Below, piece after piece: positions 6,544-13,707 of a stretch of 16,322 nucleotides of DNA. The stretch covers positions 1 through 16,322 of the forward strand of contig CANETM010000011.1 in NCBI GenBank assembly GCA_947441205.1, written 5' to 3'. This DNA comes from Bacteroidota bacterium. GTDB lineage: Bacteria; Bacteroidota; Bacteroidia; Chitinophagales; Chitinophagaceae. Below the pieces are notes generated by a model that was given only the letters and a program-made list of their open reading frames with translations, was not told where the DNA came from and ran no database searches. Both the position numbers and the translations under genes were made by a program. Numbering within the stretch: the first letter of the stretch is position 1; each line of letters opens with the position of its first letter.

Positions 6544-8169
6544 TTATTTTGATGCTGGTGTAATAGTTGGATACTTGATTCCTAATTGTTCCAAATAGGT
6601 AGCATATTTTTCAGGTTGATAATAAAATAGTTTCATTTTTTCTCTATACTTTTCCATGATTTCTTTATTCAAATAAATAGGCGCAGGATCTGATGCTGAC
6701 AGAAATGGTTTATACTTTGTATCTTTTGTTTGCACATTAACAAAATAGTCTTTTGCATCTGCTACAATTTTTGGATTCGTAAAAATATCAACTAGGGTTA
6801 ATGCAGTTGCCTTTGCACCTGCTAAACTTCCTTTGTGTGCTATTGGAGTAGCCATTGCAATTGCATCACCCCAATGATGTCCTTTAGTGCCATCAATATT
6901 TGCAGGGTATCTTAAAACAATGGTTGGAACAGTCCATGATATATCAGCAATATCATCTGAACCACCACCCCATGAAAAAGGAACAGAGCCTTCAAGCGTA
7001 TCAATTTTTTTATACATTCCATTAATTGGATTTCCTTTCATGTCTTTTTCAGGAGATTCCAATAGTTTTTGGACCGCAATGGCTAGTTTTTCATCATCCT
7101 CAGACCATTTTGGCATCCCAACAGTTTGAATGTTTTTATACATGGCTTGAGCGAGTGGTTTATTAAAATGTCCTGGCCATGCAGTTCCCATAATTTTACT
7201 TGTCACTTTTGTGTCCGTCATCATTGCAGCACCATTCGCAATTTTCAAACCAGCTTGATAATTTTTATAAATATCATCATAAGTACGTTCTCTAAAAAAG
7301 TACCATACACTAGCTACTGAAGGAACGACATTTGGCTGATCGCCACCATCCTTGATTACATAATGCGAACGTTGAGTTGGTTTTAAATGTTCTCTTTTAT
7401 AATTCCAACCTACATTCATTAATTCAACAGCATCCAATGCACTCTTACCTCTCCATGGAGCACCAGCAGCATGTGCAGCTTCACCTGCAAACTCAAATTG
7501 CACACTTACTAATCCATTATCTCCTCCGTCTCCATAATTTGTAGCAAAATCACTACTAACATGCGTAAAAATACAAGCATCAATATTTTTAAAATAACCA
7601 TCACGCACATACCATGCCTTACTTGCTAATAATTCTTCAGCAACACCAGGCCATATTACTAAAGTTCCAGGTATTTTATTTTCTTCCATAATTTGTTTCA
7701 TAGCAATAGCTGCAAAAATGATTACAGACTGACCTGAATTGTGTCCTTCGCCATGACCGGGAGCTCCCTCAACAATGGGTGATTTATAAGCAACTCCTGG
7801 TTTTTGTGAAGCCTTAGGGATACAATCAATATCACTTCCTAAAGCAATAACTGGACTCCCGTTGCCCCATTTTGCCATCCATGAAGTTGGAATTCCTGAA
7901 AGATTTTTTTCAATAGTGAAGCCATTTTTTTCTAAAATACCTGTTAGGTATTTAGAAGTTTCAATTTCTTGAAAACCTAATTCACCATAACTAAAAACCA
8001 TGTCCACCATTTCTTGAATGTTTTTTGCTTTTGATTCTACTATTTTCAAAGCTTTTGATTTCATAGCTTCTACTTTAGCAGCATCAACTGCTTTTTGTGC
8101 ATTTACATTTACGAAAACTAAGGAGGCGATTAATAATAGAATGAACTTCCTAAAATGGATTATACGCAT
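6544..8169 (-). CDS. Exported M20-family amidohydrolase, AbgB-like
   Basis: 541 residues with a signal peptide (hydrophobic 9-22, likely cut after Ala24, VNA|QKA), so it acts in the periplasm or outside. The mature part has the M20 metallo-amidohydrolase plan: metal-site Asp in ALGSDIDCIP (Asp113), P-G-H139-G-E141-G-H143-N, the Glu178-Glu179 pair in GVAEE, His203 in FTHVSS, an inserted dimerisation domain beginning HAAGAPWRGKSALDAVELM (from about 233), and a late GHHWGD stretch. The arrangement and length resemble aminobenzoyl-glutamate utilisation protein B, which cleaves p-aminobenzoyl-glutamate, but E. coli AbgB is cytoplasmic and the substrate here is unknown; N-acyl amino acids or peptides are alternatives. 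Glu141 stands where M20D enzymes usually have a metal-binding Cys (CGH). A TAAATTTA sequence about 20 bp before the start is a weak -7 candidate. Expressed alone. Confidence 0.85.
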   Translation of the reverse strand: MRIIHFRKFILLLIASLVFVNVNAQKAVDAAKVEAMKSKALKIVESKAKNIQEMVDMVFSYGELGFQEIETSKYLTGILEKNGFTIEKNLSGIPTSWMAKWGNGSPVIALGSDIDCIPKASQKPGVAYKSPIVEGAPGHGEGHNSGQSVIIFAAIAMKQIMEENKIPGTLVIWPGVAEELLASKAWYVRDGYFKNIDACIFTHVSSDFATNYGDGGDNGLVSVQFEFAGEAAHAAGAPWRGKSALDAVELMNVGWNYKREHLKPTQRSHYVIKDGGDQPNVVPSVASVWYFFRERTYDDIYKNYQAGLKIANGAAMMTDTKVTSKIMGTAWPGHFNKPLAQAMYKNIQTVGMPKWSEDDEKLAIAVQKLLESPEKDMKGNPINGMYKKIDTLEGSVPFSWGGGSDDIADISWTVPTIVLRYPANIDGTKGHHWGDAIAMATPIAHKGSLAGAKATALTLVDIFTNPKIVADAKDYFVNVQTKDTKYKPFLSASDPAPIYLNKEIMEKYREKMKLFYYQPEKYATYLEQLGIKYPTITPASK

Positions 8170-8222
8170 AGGGATGGTTTTATGTTCTTAAATTTAAGGA
8201 AAATATGGGAATTGGGGTACTA

Positions 8223-8291
8223 GGATTTAGCTCACTACGTTCGCTTTATTCCATTTCCCCTCATGGATTTAGCTCACTACGTTCGCTTTAT
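8223..8291. repeat. Two direct copies of a 27-bp repeat with 42-bp period
   Basis: Copies at 8223-8249 and 8265-8291 are identical over 27 bp; each begins GGATTTAGCTCACTACG and ends TCGCTTTAT. The 15-bp spacer is C/T-rich, and a similar C/T-rich stretch (TCCTTTTCACCCTC) follows the second copy, suggesting a tandem unit of 42 bp with a decaying end. It lies in the non-coding stretch between the amidohydrolase start and tRNA-Pro. The frame through it is open but encodes only a low-complexity repeat and is not believed to be a gene. Confidence 0.85.
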
Positions 8292-8351
8292 CCTTTTCAC
8301 CCTCGCTGGAAAAGCATAAGAACTAAGCCAATCCGCTTTGCTCATTGTCTG

Positions 8352-8414
8352 TTAGTTGTTTTAGTCCTCATAAAATTCAAGCGAGCTTGATTTTCCTCGT
8401 CCTAAAACAACTAA
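8352..8414. repeat. 13-bp inverted repeat with an inner hairpin
   Basis: TTAGTTGTTTTAG (8352-8364) pairs perfectly with CTAAAACAACTAA (8402-8414). Between them TCAAGC-GA-GCTTGA (8377-8390) forms a second, smaller hairpin flanked by AAA/TTT pairs. The right arm shares 8409-8414 with the neighbouring terminator stem, so both cannot form together. Confidence 0.7.
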
Positions 8415-8439
8415 GCCACAACATCGTTGTGGCTTAGTT
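8409..8439 (-). terminator. Strong hairpin downstream of tRNA-Pro
   Basis: AACTAAGCCACAAC (8409-8422) and GTTGTGGCTTAGTT (8426-8439) form a perfect 14-bp stem with a 3-nt loop, 9 bp after the encoded CCA end of the tRNA. On the minus strand it is followed by TTTTAGG; on the plus strand by CTCTTTTTT. It probably ends the tRNA transcript and could work in both directions. Confidence 0.75.
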
Positions 8440-8447
8440 CTCTTTTT

Positions 8448-8524
8448 TGGTCGGGTGAACAGGATTTGAACCTGCGACCACACGCCCCCCAGACGTGTAC
8501 GCTACCGGACTGCGCTACCACCCG
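8448..8524 (-). tRNA. tRNA-Pro(GGG)
   Basis: 77-nt cloverleaf on the minus strand. The acceptor stem CGGGTGG/TCACCCG has the C1-G72 pair and A73 typical of bacterial proline tRNA, followed by an encoded CCA (8448-8450). The D arm is GCGC...GCGT with AGTCCGGTA as loop, the anticodon stem CACGT/GCGTG, and the loop C-T-GGG-G-G with anticodon GGG (8488-8490) and G37. The T arm is GCAGG-TTCAAAT-CCTGT. It decodes CCC and CCU. It stands alone, with its own -7 element upstream and a hairpin downstream. Confidence 0.95.
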
Positions 8525-8563
8525 AAATGACCTTTTAGGCCTAAAATTGCTGATTTTGGGTGA

Positions 8564-8571
8564 CAAATATA
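8564..8571 (-). promoter_or_regulatory. -7 promoter element of tRNA-Pro
   Basis: The minus strand reads TATATTTG, an exact TAnnTTTG match, about 40 bp before the tRNA 5' end, with a TTG 17 bp further upstream that could serve as the -33 element. The transcript would carry a 5' leader of about 33-35 nt, to be removed by RNase P. Confidence 0.55.
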
Positions 8572-8621
8572 GGGTCAAATAGAAAAAAACAAGGTATATT
8601 GCATTAAATATTATTGACTTA

Positions 8622-9887
8622 ATGACAACCTTACTCAAGCAGGTCAAAATTGCAGATAATCAGTCACCATTTAATGGTAAAATCAAAGATATTCTTCTAG
8701 AAAATCATAAAATTCTTTCCATTTCAGATAGTTATACGGGCACTGCAGATAAGGTAGTTGATATTAAAGGGTTAACAGTTGCTCCAGGATTTGTTGACAG
8801 CTTTGTTCATTTCTGTGATCCAGGTATTGAACATAAGGAAACATTAGTTTCTGGTGCAGCAGCCGCACAACAAGGCGGTTTTACAACTGTTTTTACCTTA
8901 CCAAATACTAAACCAGTTGTTGATTCTAAGTCTCAAGTAACTTACATCAAACAACAAAATGAACAATTACCAATCCATGTTTTACCAATCGGAGCTATTT
9001 CTAAAAAAATAGAAGGTACTGCCTTAGCAGAAATGATTGATATGCATGAGAATGGCGCTGTAACTTTTAGTGATGGCTTACATCCTGTTCAGTCTACCCT
9101 TTTATTTTTAAAAGCTTTACAATACGTTAAAGCATTTGACGGTACGGCTATTCAAATTCCAATTGATAAAACCATTGGGAGTTTAGGTTTAATGAATGAA
9201 GGAATCGTATCTACTAAATTGGGTTTACCTGGGATTCCTTCCATCGCAGAAGAATTAATCATTGCTAGAGATATTGAACTACTAAGATATACAAAGTCAA
9301 AATTGCATATATCTGGTGTAACTACTGCTAAAGGAATTGAAAAAATAGCTGAGGCAAAAAAAGAAGGTTTAAATATTTCATGTAGCGTCACACCTTATCA
9401 TTTATTTTTCACGGATGAAGATTTAAGTGATTATAATACTTTGTTGAAAGTTAATCCTCCTTTAAGAACAAAACTCGATCAACAAGCATTATTAAGGGCT
9501 GTTGAAAACGGTACGGTAGATTGCATCAGCTCACATCACTTACCACAGGATTGGGATGGCAAAACTATTGAGTTTGAGAATGCAAATGAAGGGATAGCGA
9601 GTATCGAAACAAGTTTTGCAGTAATCAAACAAGTATTACCAAAATTAACCGATGAGCAATTAGTTGCACTTTTCTCTAGTAACGCAAGAAAGTTATTTAA
9701 TTTATCACCAGCAACAATACAAGAAGGGGCTACAGCTGAATTGACTTTATTTTCAAATACAGCAACAACTTGTATGTCTAAAAATAATTCTAAAAGCAAA
9801 TCAGCCAACTCGCCTTTTTGGGATATAACCTTAAACGGGAAAATCATTGGCAGCTTTGTTAAAAATAAATTGCATTTAAATTCATAA
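8622..9887 (+). CDS. Dihydroorotase-like amidohydrolase, probably catalytically degenerate
   Basis: 421 residues with the fold pattern of type I (multifunctional-complex) dihydroorotase of the cyclic amidohydrolase superfamily: PGFVD (55-59), GGFTTV..LPNTKP (85-98), FSDG with Asp151, LMNEG....LGLPGIPS.AEE (190-211), TPYHLFFTDEDL (257-268) and NPPLR (278-282). Several residues needed for catalysis are missing. The HxH metal pair reads F61-V-H63; the H-x-E-D segment reads QIPID (178-182); the HVST metal His is replaced (S231-G232-V-T-T); the catalytic Asp of TDHAPH is absent (S304-H-H-L-P-Q). Active dihydroorotase closes carbamoyl-aspartate in pyrimidine synthesis; this copy more likely has a structural role, as the inactive PyrC' of Pseudomonas has for aspartate transcarbamoylase, or acts on something else. 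No pyrB is nearby. First gene of a seven-gene run. Confidence 0.8.
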   Translation: MTTLLKQVKIADNQSPFNGKIKDILLENHKILSISDSYTGTADKVVDIKGLTVAPGFVDSFVHFCDPGIEHKETLVSGAAAAQQGGFTTVFTLPNTKPVVDSKSQVTYIKQQNEQLPIHVLPIGAISKKIEGTALAEMIDMHENGAVTFSDGLHPVQSTLLFLKALQYVKAFDGTAIQIPIDKTIGSLGLMNEGIVSTKLGLPGIPSIAEELIIARDIELLRYTKSKLHISGVTTAKGIEKIAEAKKEGLNISCSVTPYHLFFTDEDLSDYNTLLKVNPPLRTKLDQQALLRAVENGTVDCISSHHLPQDWDGKTIEFENANEGIASIETSFAVIKQVLPKLTDEQLVALFSSNARKLFNLSPATIQEGATAELTLFSNTATTCMSKNNSKSKSANSPFWDITLNGKIIGSFVKNKLHLNS

Positions 9888-9901
9888 ATAATAAAAGAAA
9901 A

Positions 9902-10423
9902 ATGGAAAATCAAGTAACCACCCATATTGTAAAAGGTTTAATTCTAAGTGTGATATCAATTGTATTTTCAATTGTTATCTATGTTTTCAATTTATATGAA
10001 ATGAGCGCTTTAAGTTATGTTAATTATGCAATTTTCATTGGAGGTTTAGTGTATGGAGGTGTATTATATTCAAATCAAAATGGACATAACGTTACATTCG
10101 GAAATTTATTTGCACATGGATTTAAAACAACAGCAGTTGTTATTGTTATCACATCAGTTTATACTGTTCTTGCATTTAAAGTTTTATTCCCGGATATGTT
10201 AGAGAAAGTATTGGATCTTTCTAGAAAGCAAATGTTGCAAAATCCAAAAATGACCGACGAAATGATTGAACAAGCAATGTCAATGACAAGGAAATTTTTT
10301 ATACCATTTGCTTTAGGTGGTGCAGTAATTGGCACAGGTATATTAGGCGCAATTGGTTCATTAATTGGTGCTGCTGTTGCTAAGAAAAATCCAAATCCAT
10401 TTTCAGATAACGCAGCTCAATAA
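9902..10423 (+). CDS. DUF4199 family membrane protein
   Basis: 173 residues with four predicted membrane segments (about 10-30, 38-56, 72-94 and 133-160) and a soluble helical loop (about 97-130) between the third and fourth. The end, IGAAVAKKNPNPF, is typical of the DUF4199 family, which is widespread in Bacteroidota and has no established function. The ATG is 14 bp after the preceding stop and is preceded by an A-rich leader (aataaaagaaaa). It lies between the dihydroorotase-like gene and a membrane-anchored glycosyltransferase, so a role at the inner membrane near glycan assembly is possible but unproven. Confidence 0.82.
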   Translation: MENQVTTHIVKGLILSVISIVFSIVIYVFNLYEMSALSYVNYAIFIGGLVYGGVLYSNQNGHNVTFGNLFAHGFKTTAVVIVITSVYTVLAFKVLFPDMLEKVLDLSRKQMLQNPKMTDEMIEQAMSMTRKFFIPFALGGAVIGTGILGAIGSLIGAAVAKKNPNPFSDNAAQ

Positions 10424-10443
10424 ATTATTGATAAAATCACCAT

Positions 10444-11385
10444 ATGCAAATTTCAGTAGTCATTCCACTATTTAATGAAGCCGAATCCTTGCCTGAATTA
10501 ATTGGGTGGATTGATCGTGTGATGCAAGAAAATAAATTTAGCTATGAAGTCATCATGGTTGATGACGGGAGTGATGATGAAAGCTGGCATGTTATTGAAA
10601 CCCTTCAAAAAAGTTATGCTGCATTAAAAGGAATTCGTTTTCAACGTAATTATGGCAAATCAGCAGCGTTAAATGAAGGCTTCAAAGCTGCTCAAGGTGA
10701 TATTGTTGTTACTATGGACGCTGATTTACAAGACTCCCCTGATGAAATTCCTGAGTTTTATGATATGATCATGAACCAAGGTTATCATTTAGTAAGTGGG
10801 TGGAAAAAAAAGAGATACGATAATACATTTACTAAAAATATACCATCAAAAATATACAATGCTGTTGCCCGAAAAAGTTCAGGCATCATTTTACATGATT
10901 TCAATTGTGGCATAAAAGCTTATCAGTTAAAAGTAGTCAAGAGTATTGAAGTATTTGGTGAAATGCACAGATATATTCCAATATTGGCTAAGTGGGCAGG
11001 GTTTAAAAAAATTGGTGAAAAAGTGGTGGTTCATCAGGCAAGAAAATATGGAACAACCAAATTTGGCTGGGAGCGATTTGTAAATGGCTTTTTAGATTTA
11101 ATGACAATCCAATTTTTATCAAAATTTGGTAAAAAACCAATGCAATTTTTTGGACTTATTGGCACCCTATTCTTTTTAATTGGATTCATTTCAGTGGGCT
11201 ACATAATCACTTCAAAATTTATACAACCAGAAACGGGTATTACTAATAAACCAGCATTTTATATTGCATTAACCAGTATGTTAATTGGTGTTCAATTATT
11301 TTTAGCAGGTTTTATTGCTGAATTAATTAATCGTAATGCTCCAGATAGAAATAGTTATTTAATTTCTGAAAAAATAGGATGGTAA
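10444..11385 (+). CDS. Membrane-anchored family 2 glycosyltransferase (DPM1/GtrB-like)
   Basis: 313 residues. The GT-A catalytic domain opens with SVVIPLFNEAESLPEL (4-19), then VDDGSDDES (39-47) for nucleotide-sugar binding, RNYGKSAALNEG (68-79), the metal-binding M-D-A-D (91-94) with LQDSPDEIPE, and HDFNCGIKAY (151-160). Two C-terminal membrane helices (about 235-258 and 272-295) anchor it in the inner membrane. This layout is that of transferases that load a sugar from a nucleotide donor onto polyprenyl phosphate or another membrane lipid; the sugar cannot be read from sequence. The start is 20 bp after the DUF4199 stop. The stop overlaps the next start by 7 bp (ATGGTAA), which suggests translational coupling. 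Confidence 0.9.
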   Translation: MQISVVIPLFNEAESLPELIGWIDRVMQENKFSYEVIMVDDGSDDESWHVIETLQKSYAALKGIRFQRNYGKSAALNEGFKAAQGDIVVTMDADLQDSPDEIPEFYDMIMNQGYHLVSGWKKKRYDNTFTKNIPSKIYNAVARKSSGIILHDFNCGIKAYQLKVVKSIEVFGEMHRYIPILAKWAGFKKIGEKVVVHQARKYGTTKFGWERFVNGFLDLMTIQFLSKFGKKPMQFFGLIGTLFFLIGFISVGYIITSKFIQPETGITNKPAFYIALTSMLIGVQLFLAGFIAELINRNAPDRNSYLISEKIGW

Positions 11386-12509
11386 GTTCAATTGTAATTA
11401 TAGGCCCTGGATGGCCTCTAAGAGGAGGCTTATCAGCATTTGATGAACAATTAGTTCGAACATTTAAAGACAAAAACATTAAGGCAAGAATCGAAACATT
11501 TAGCTTGCAATATCCTTCATTTCTATTTCCGGGTACTTCACAATACACAAATGAACCAGCACCCAAGGATGTAAATATTTATGCTGGAATCAATTCAATC
11601 AATCCATTTAATTGGTTAAGAATTGGATTAAAATTGAGGAAAGAAAAACCAGACTTAATCATAGTTAGGTATTGGATTCCTTTTTTAGCACCCTGTTTAG
11701 GAACCATTTGTAAGATTGCAAAATCAAATAAACACACTAAAGTAATTGCCATAGTTGACAACATGATACCTCATGAGAAAAGAATTGGCGATGAAATATT
11801 TACTAAATATTTTTCTACATCTGTTGATGGATTTTTAACCATGAGTGATAAGGTTACTAAGGATGTAAAATTATATTCAACTAAACCTACCCTTTTATCA
11901 CCTCATCCGATTTTTAAACATTTTGGTGAATCCATTTCAAAGGAAGATGCAAGAAAAGCATTAGGGATTGACTATAACGATAAAATAATATTATTTTTTG
12001 GTTTCATTAGACAATACAAAGGTTTAGACATACTATTAAAAGCAATGGCTGTAAATGAAATTAAAGAAGCTGGTATTAAGTTAATGATTGTTGGAGAGTT
12101 TTATGAGGATGCACAACCTTATCACGATTTAATTAAATCATTAGGTATTGAAACATCCGTTATATTACATACCCAATTTTTGCCTGACATCGATGTTAAA
12201 AAGTATGTTTGTAGTGCTGATTTTATGATACAACCCTATAAACACGCAACTCAAAGTGGTGTAACTCCATTAGCTTATCATTTCGAGATTCCAATGTTAG
12301 TAACCAATGTAGGTGCATTAGCTGATACTGTGCCTGATGGCAAAGTTGGTGTGGTAGTGGAACCGAATGAAATGGATATTGCCACTGGCATTCAAATTTT
12401 ATACCAAAATGGAACTGAATATTACCTAAATAATATAAAGGACGAAAAGAAAAAGTATAGTTGGGAACAAATGGCGAATAATTTTTTAATTTTACATCAG
12501 CAATTATAA
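11379..12509 (+). CDS. GT-B glycosyltransferase, family 4 type
   Basis: 376 residues. The N-terminal half carries the acceptor-side Gly-rich loop GPGWPLRGGLSAF (9-21). The C-terminal half has the donor-side fold, starting IILFFGFIRQYKGLDILLKA (203-222), followed by IVGEFYED (237-244) and QPYKHATQSGVTPLAYHFEIPMLVTNVGALADTV (285-318). The last region corresponds to the donor-binding EX7E segment of GT4 enzymes, but here the first Glu is not evident. There is no signal peptide or membrane helix, so it is cytoplasmic, probably peripheral to the inner membrane. Donor and acceptor are unknown. It starts inside the end of the GT2 gene and ends 11 bp before gmhA; this points to joint work with the GT2 on one envelope glycan. 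Confidence 0.86.
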   Translation: MVSSIVIIGPGWPLRGGLSAFDEQLVRTFKDKNIKARIETFSLQYPSFLFPGTSQYTNEPAPKDVNIYAGINSINPFNWLRIGLKLRKEKPDLIIVRYWIPFLAPCLGTICKIAKSNKHTKVIAIVDNMIPHEKRIGDEIFTKYFSTSVDGFLTMSDKVTKDVKLYSTKPTLLSPHPIFKHFGESISKEDARKALGIDYNDKIILFFGFIRQYKGLDILLKAMAVNEIKEAGIKLMIVGEFYEDAQPYHDLIKSLGIETSVILHTQFLPDIDVKKYVCSADFMIQPYKHATQSGVTPLAYHFEIPMLVTNVGALADTVPDGKVGVVVEPNEMDIATGIQILYQNGTEYYLNNIKDEKKKYSWEQMANNFLILHQQL

Positions 12510-12520
12510 ACTTCAATATT

Positions 12521-13102
12521 ATGTCAACACAAGCTATATCAGATATTATAAAGGCGTCAATTGACGTAAAGCAACAATTACTAGCTGATGCTCATTTGGT
12601 AAACCAAATTGCTATTGTAACTGACGTAATTACAAAAGCATTTCAAAATGGTAATTCAGTTTATTTTGCCGGAAATGGAGGTAGTGCAGCTGATGCACAA
12701 CATTTAGCTGCTGAATTTTCTGGTCGTTTTTATAAAGATCGTAAAGCACTACCTTCCGATGCCTTACATTGCAATACATCCTATATAACTGCAGTGGCTA
12801 ATGATTATAGCTATGATGTTATTTATGCCCGATTATTAGAGGGATTAGCTAAAAAAGGTGATGTCTTAGTAGGTATTAGCACATCAGGTAACTCCGCCAA
12901 TATTGTTAAGGCATTTGAAATGGCTAAAACAATTGGAGTAACAACTATCGGATTTACAGGACAAAAAGGGGGTAAAATGAAAGACCTTGGTGATTACCTG
13001 ATTAATATACCCTCTAATACAACTCCTAGAATTCAAGAATCACATATTTTAGTAGGTCATATTATTTGCGAATTAGTGGAAATCAATATTTTCGGTAAAT
13101 AG
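12521..13102 (+). CDS. gmhA: Sedoheptulose-7-phosphate isomerase
   Basis: 193 residues, the normal GmhA length. It converts sedoheptulose 7-phosphate to D-glycero-D-manno-heptose 7-phosphate, the first step to nucleotide-activated heptose for LPS core or glycoproteins, in the cytoplasm. The SIS-domain phosphate loops are FAGNGGSAADAQHLAAE (49-65) and GISTSGNS (118-125); PRIQESHILVGHIICELVE (169-187) closes the site. His61, Glu65, Gln172 and His180 coincide with the zinc and catalytic positions of characterised GmhA (Glu65 and His180 carry the same numbers in the E. coli enzyme). The distinction from DiaA-type SIS proteins rests on these residues. It lies 11 bp after the GT4 gene and 29 bp before the phosphatase that would act two steps later. 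Confidence 0.92.
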   Translation: MSTQAISDIIKASIDVKQQLLADAHLVNQIAIVTDVITKAFQNGNSVYFAGNGGSAADAQHLAAEFSGRFYKDRKALPSDALHCNTSYITAVANDYSYDVIYARLLEGLAKKGDVLVGISTSGNSANIVKAFEMAKTIGVTTIGFTGQKGGKMKDLGDYLINIPSNTTPRIQESHILVGHIICELVEINIFGK

Positions 13103-13131
13103 CCCATTCCATATTAGCTCAATTTATATTT

Positions 13132-13683
13132 ATGCCTTTTAATTTGACAGACGTTAACCCTAATTGGACTTTATTTTTAGATAGAGATGGTGTTATTAAT
13201 GAAGAAAAAAAGGATGACTATGTAAAAACATGGAATGATTTCCAATTTTACGAAGAAAGTTTACTAGCCCTTCCAATATTGGCATCGAAGTTTTCTATCA
13301 TTGTCATAACAACCAATCAAAAAGGTATTGGCAAAGGCTTAATGACACACAATGATTTATTGGAAATTCATACCAATATGCAATCAAAAATTCATGAAGT
13401 TGGAGGCAGAATTGATCATATTTATTATTGTCCTGATTTAGATAATGATTCACCAAATAGAAAGCCACAACCTGGGATGGCAATGCAAGCAAAACAACAA
13501 TTTCCTCAAATCAATTTTGAACAATCCATCATGGTAGGTAATAGAACTAGCGATATGCATTTTGGACGAAATGCGGGCTTACATACTGTATTTTTAGCAA
13601 CCACACACCCTGAAACTCCCTACCCTAATCCTATTATTGATTATCGTTTTGATAATTTATTAACTTTTGCAAAGTCATTATAG
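13132..13683 (+). CDS. gmhB: HAD phosphatase, heptose 1,7-bisphosphate 7-phosphatase type
   Basis: 183 residues. The HAD nucleophile motif is FLDRDGVINEE (15-25, Asp17 and Asp19), motif II is ITTNQKGIGKG (59-69, Thr60/Thr61), motif III includes RKPQPGM (110-116), and motif IV reads MVGNRTSDMHFGRNAG (134-149). These fit GmhB and histidinol-phosphate phosphatases, and the position directly after gmhA favours removal of the 7-phosphate from D-glycero-D-manno-heptose 1,7-bisphosphate. Two differences stand out. The zinc loop of classic GmhB (three Cys and one His) is reduced to a single Cys100, with D-L-D-N-D-S-P-N in its place. Motif IV has Asn137 where Asp is usual, leaving Asp141 as the acidic residue. 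The 29-bp gap before it is the widest in the operon. Confidence 0.8.
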   Translation: MPFNLTDVNPNWTLFLDRDGVINEEKKDDYVKTWNDFQFYEESLLALPILASKFSIIVITTNQKGIGKGLMTHNDLLEIHTNMQSKIHEVGGRIDHIYYCPDLDNDSPNRKPQPGMAMQAKQQFPQINFEQSIMVGNRTSDMHFGRNAGLHTVFLATTHPETPYPNPIIDYRFDNLLTFAKSL

Positions 13684-13707
13684 CATTAAAATTTCATAAT
13701 TTCATTT

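Noticed and set aside
8223..8291. CRISPR-like direct repeats
   Set aside because: Only two copies, a 15-bp spacer far too short, and no cas genes.
8205..8390. 61-residue open frame (+) across the direct repeat
   Set aside because: It translates to a low-complexity repeat (FSSLRSLY twice), crosses the inverted repeat, has no promoter or family resemblance, and is best explained by the 42-bp period being a multiple of three.
8448..8524. Integration site (att) at the tRNA 3' end
   Set aside because: No integrase gene or duplicated tRNA 3' segment was seen in the window; the nearby repeats do not match the tRNA.
8411..8647. 78-residue open frame (-) through tRNA-Pro
   Set aside because: It covers the whole tRNA gene and the terminator arm; the cloverleaf explains the sequence.
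8622..9887. Annotation as an active pyrC
   Set aside because: Several metal and catalytic positions are substituted, so the symbol was withheld although the fold family is clear.
9536..9925. 129-residue open frame (-) opposite the dihydroorotase-like gene
   Set aside because: It runs antisense to a well-supported coding frame and shows no recognisable domain.
13304..13492. Open frame (-) opposite the GmhB-like gene
   Set aside because: Shadow of a gene with clear HAD motifs.
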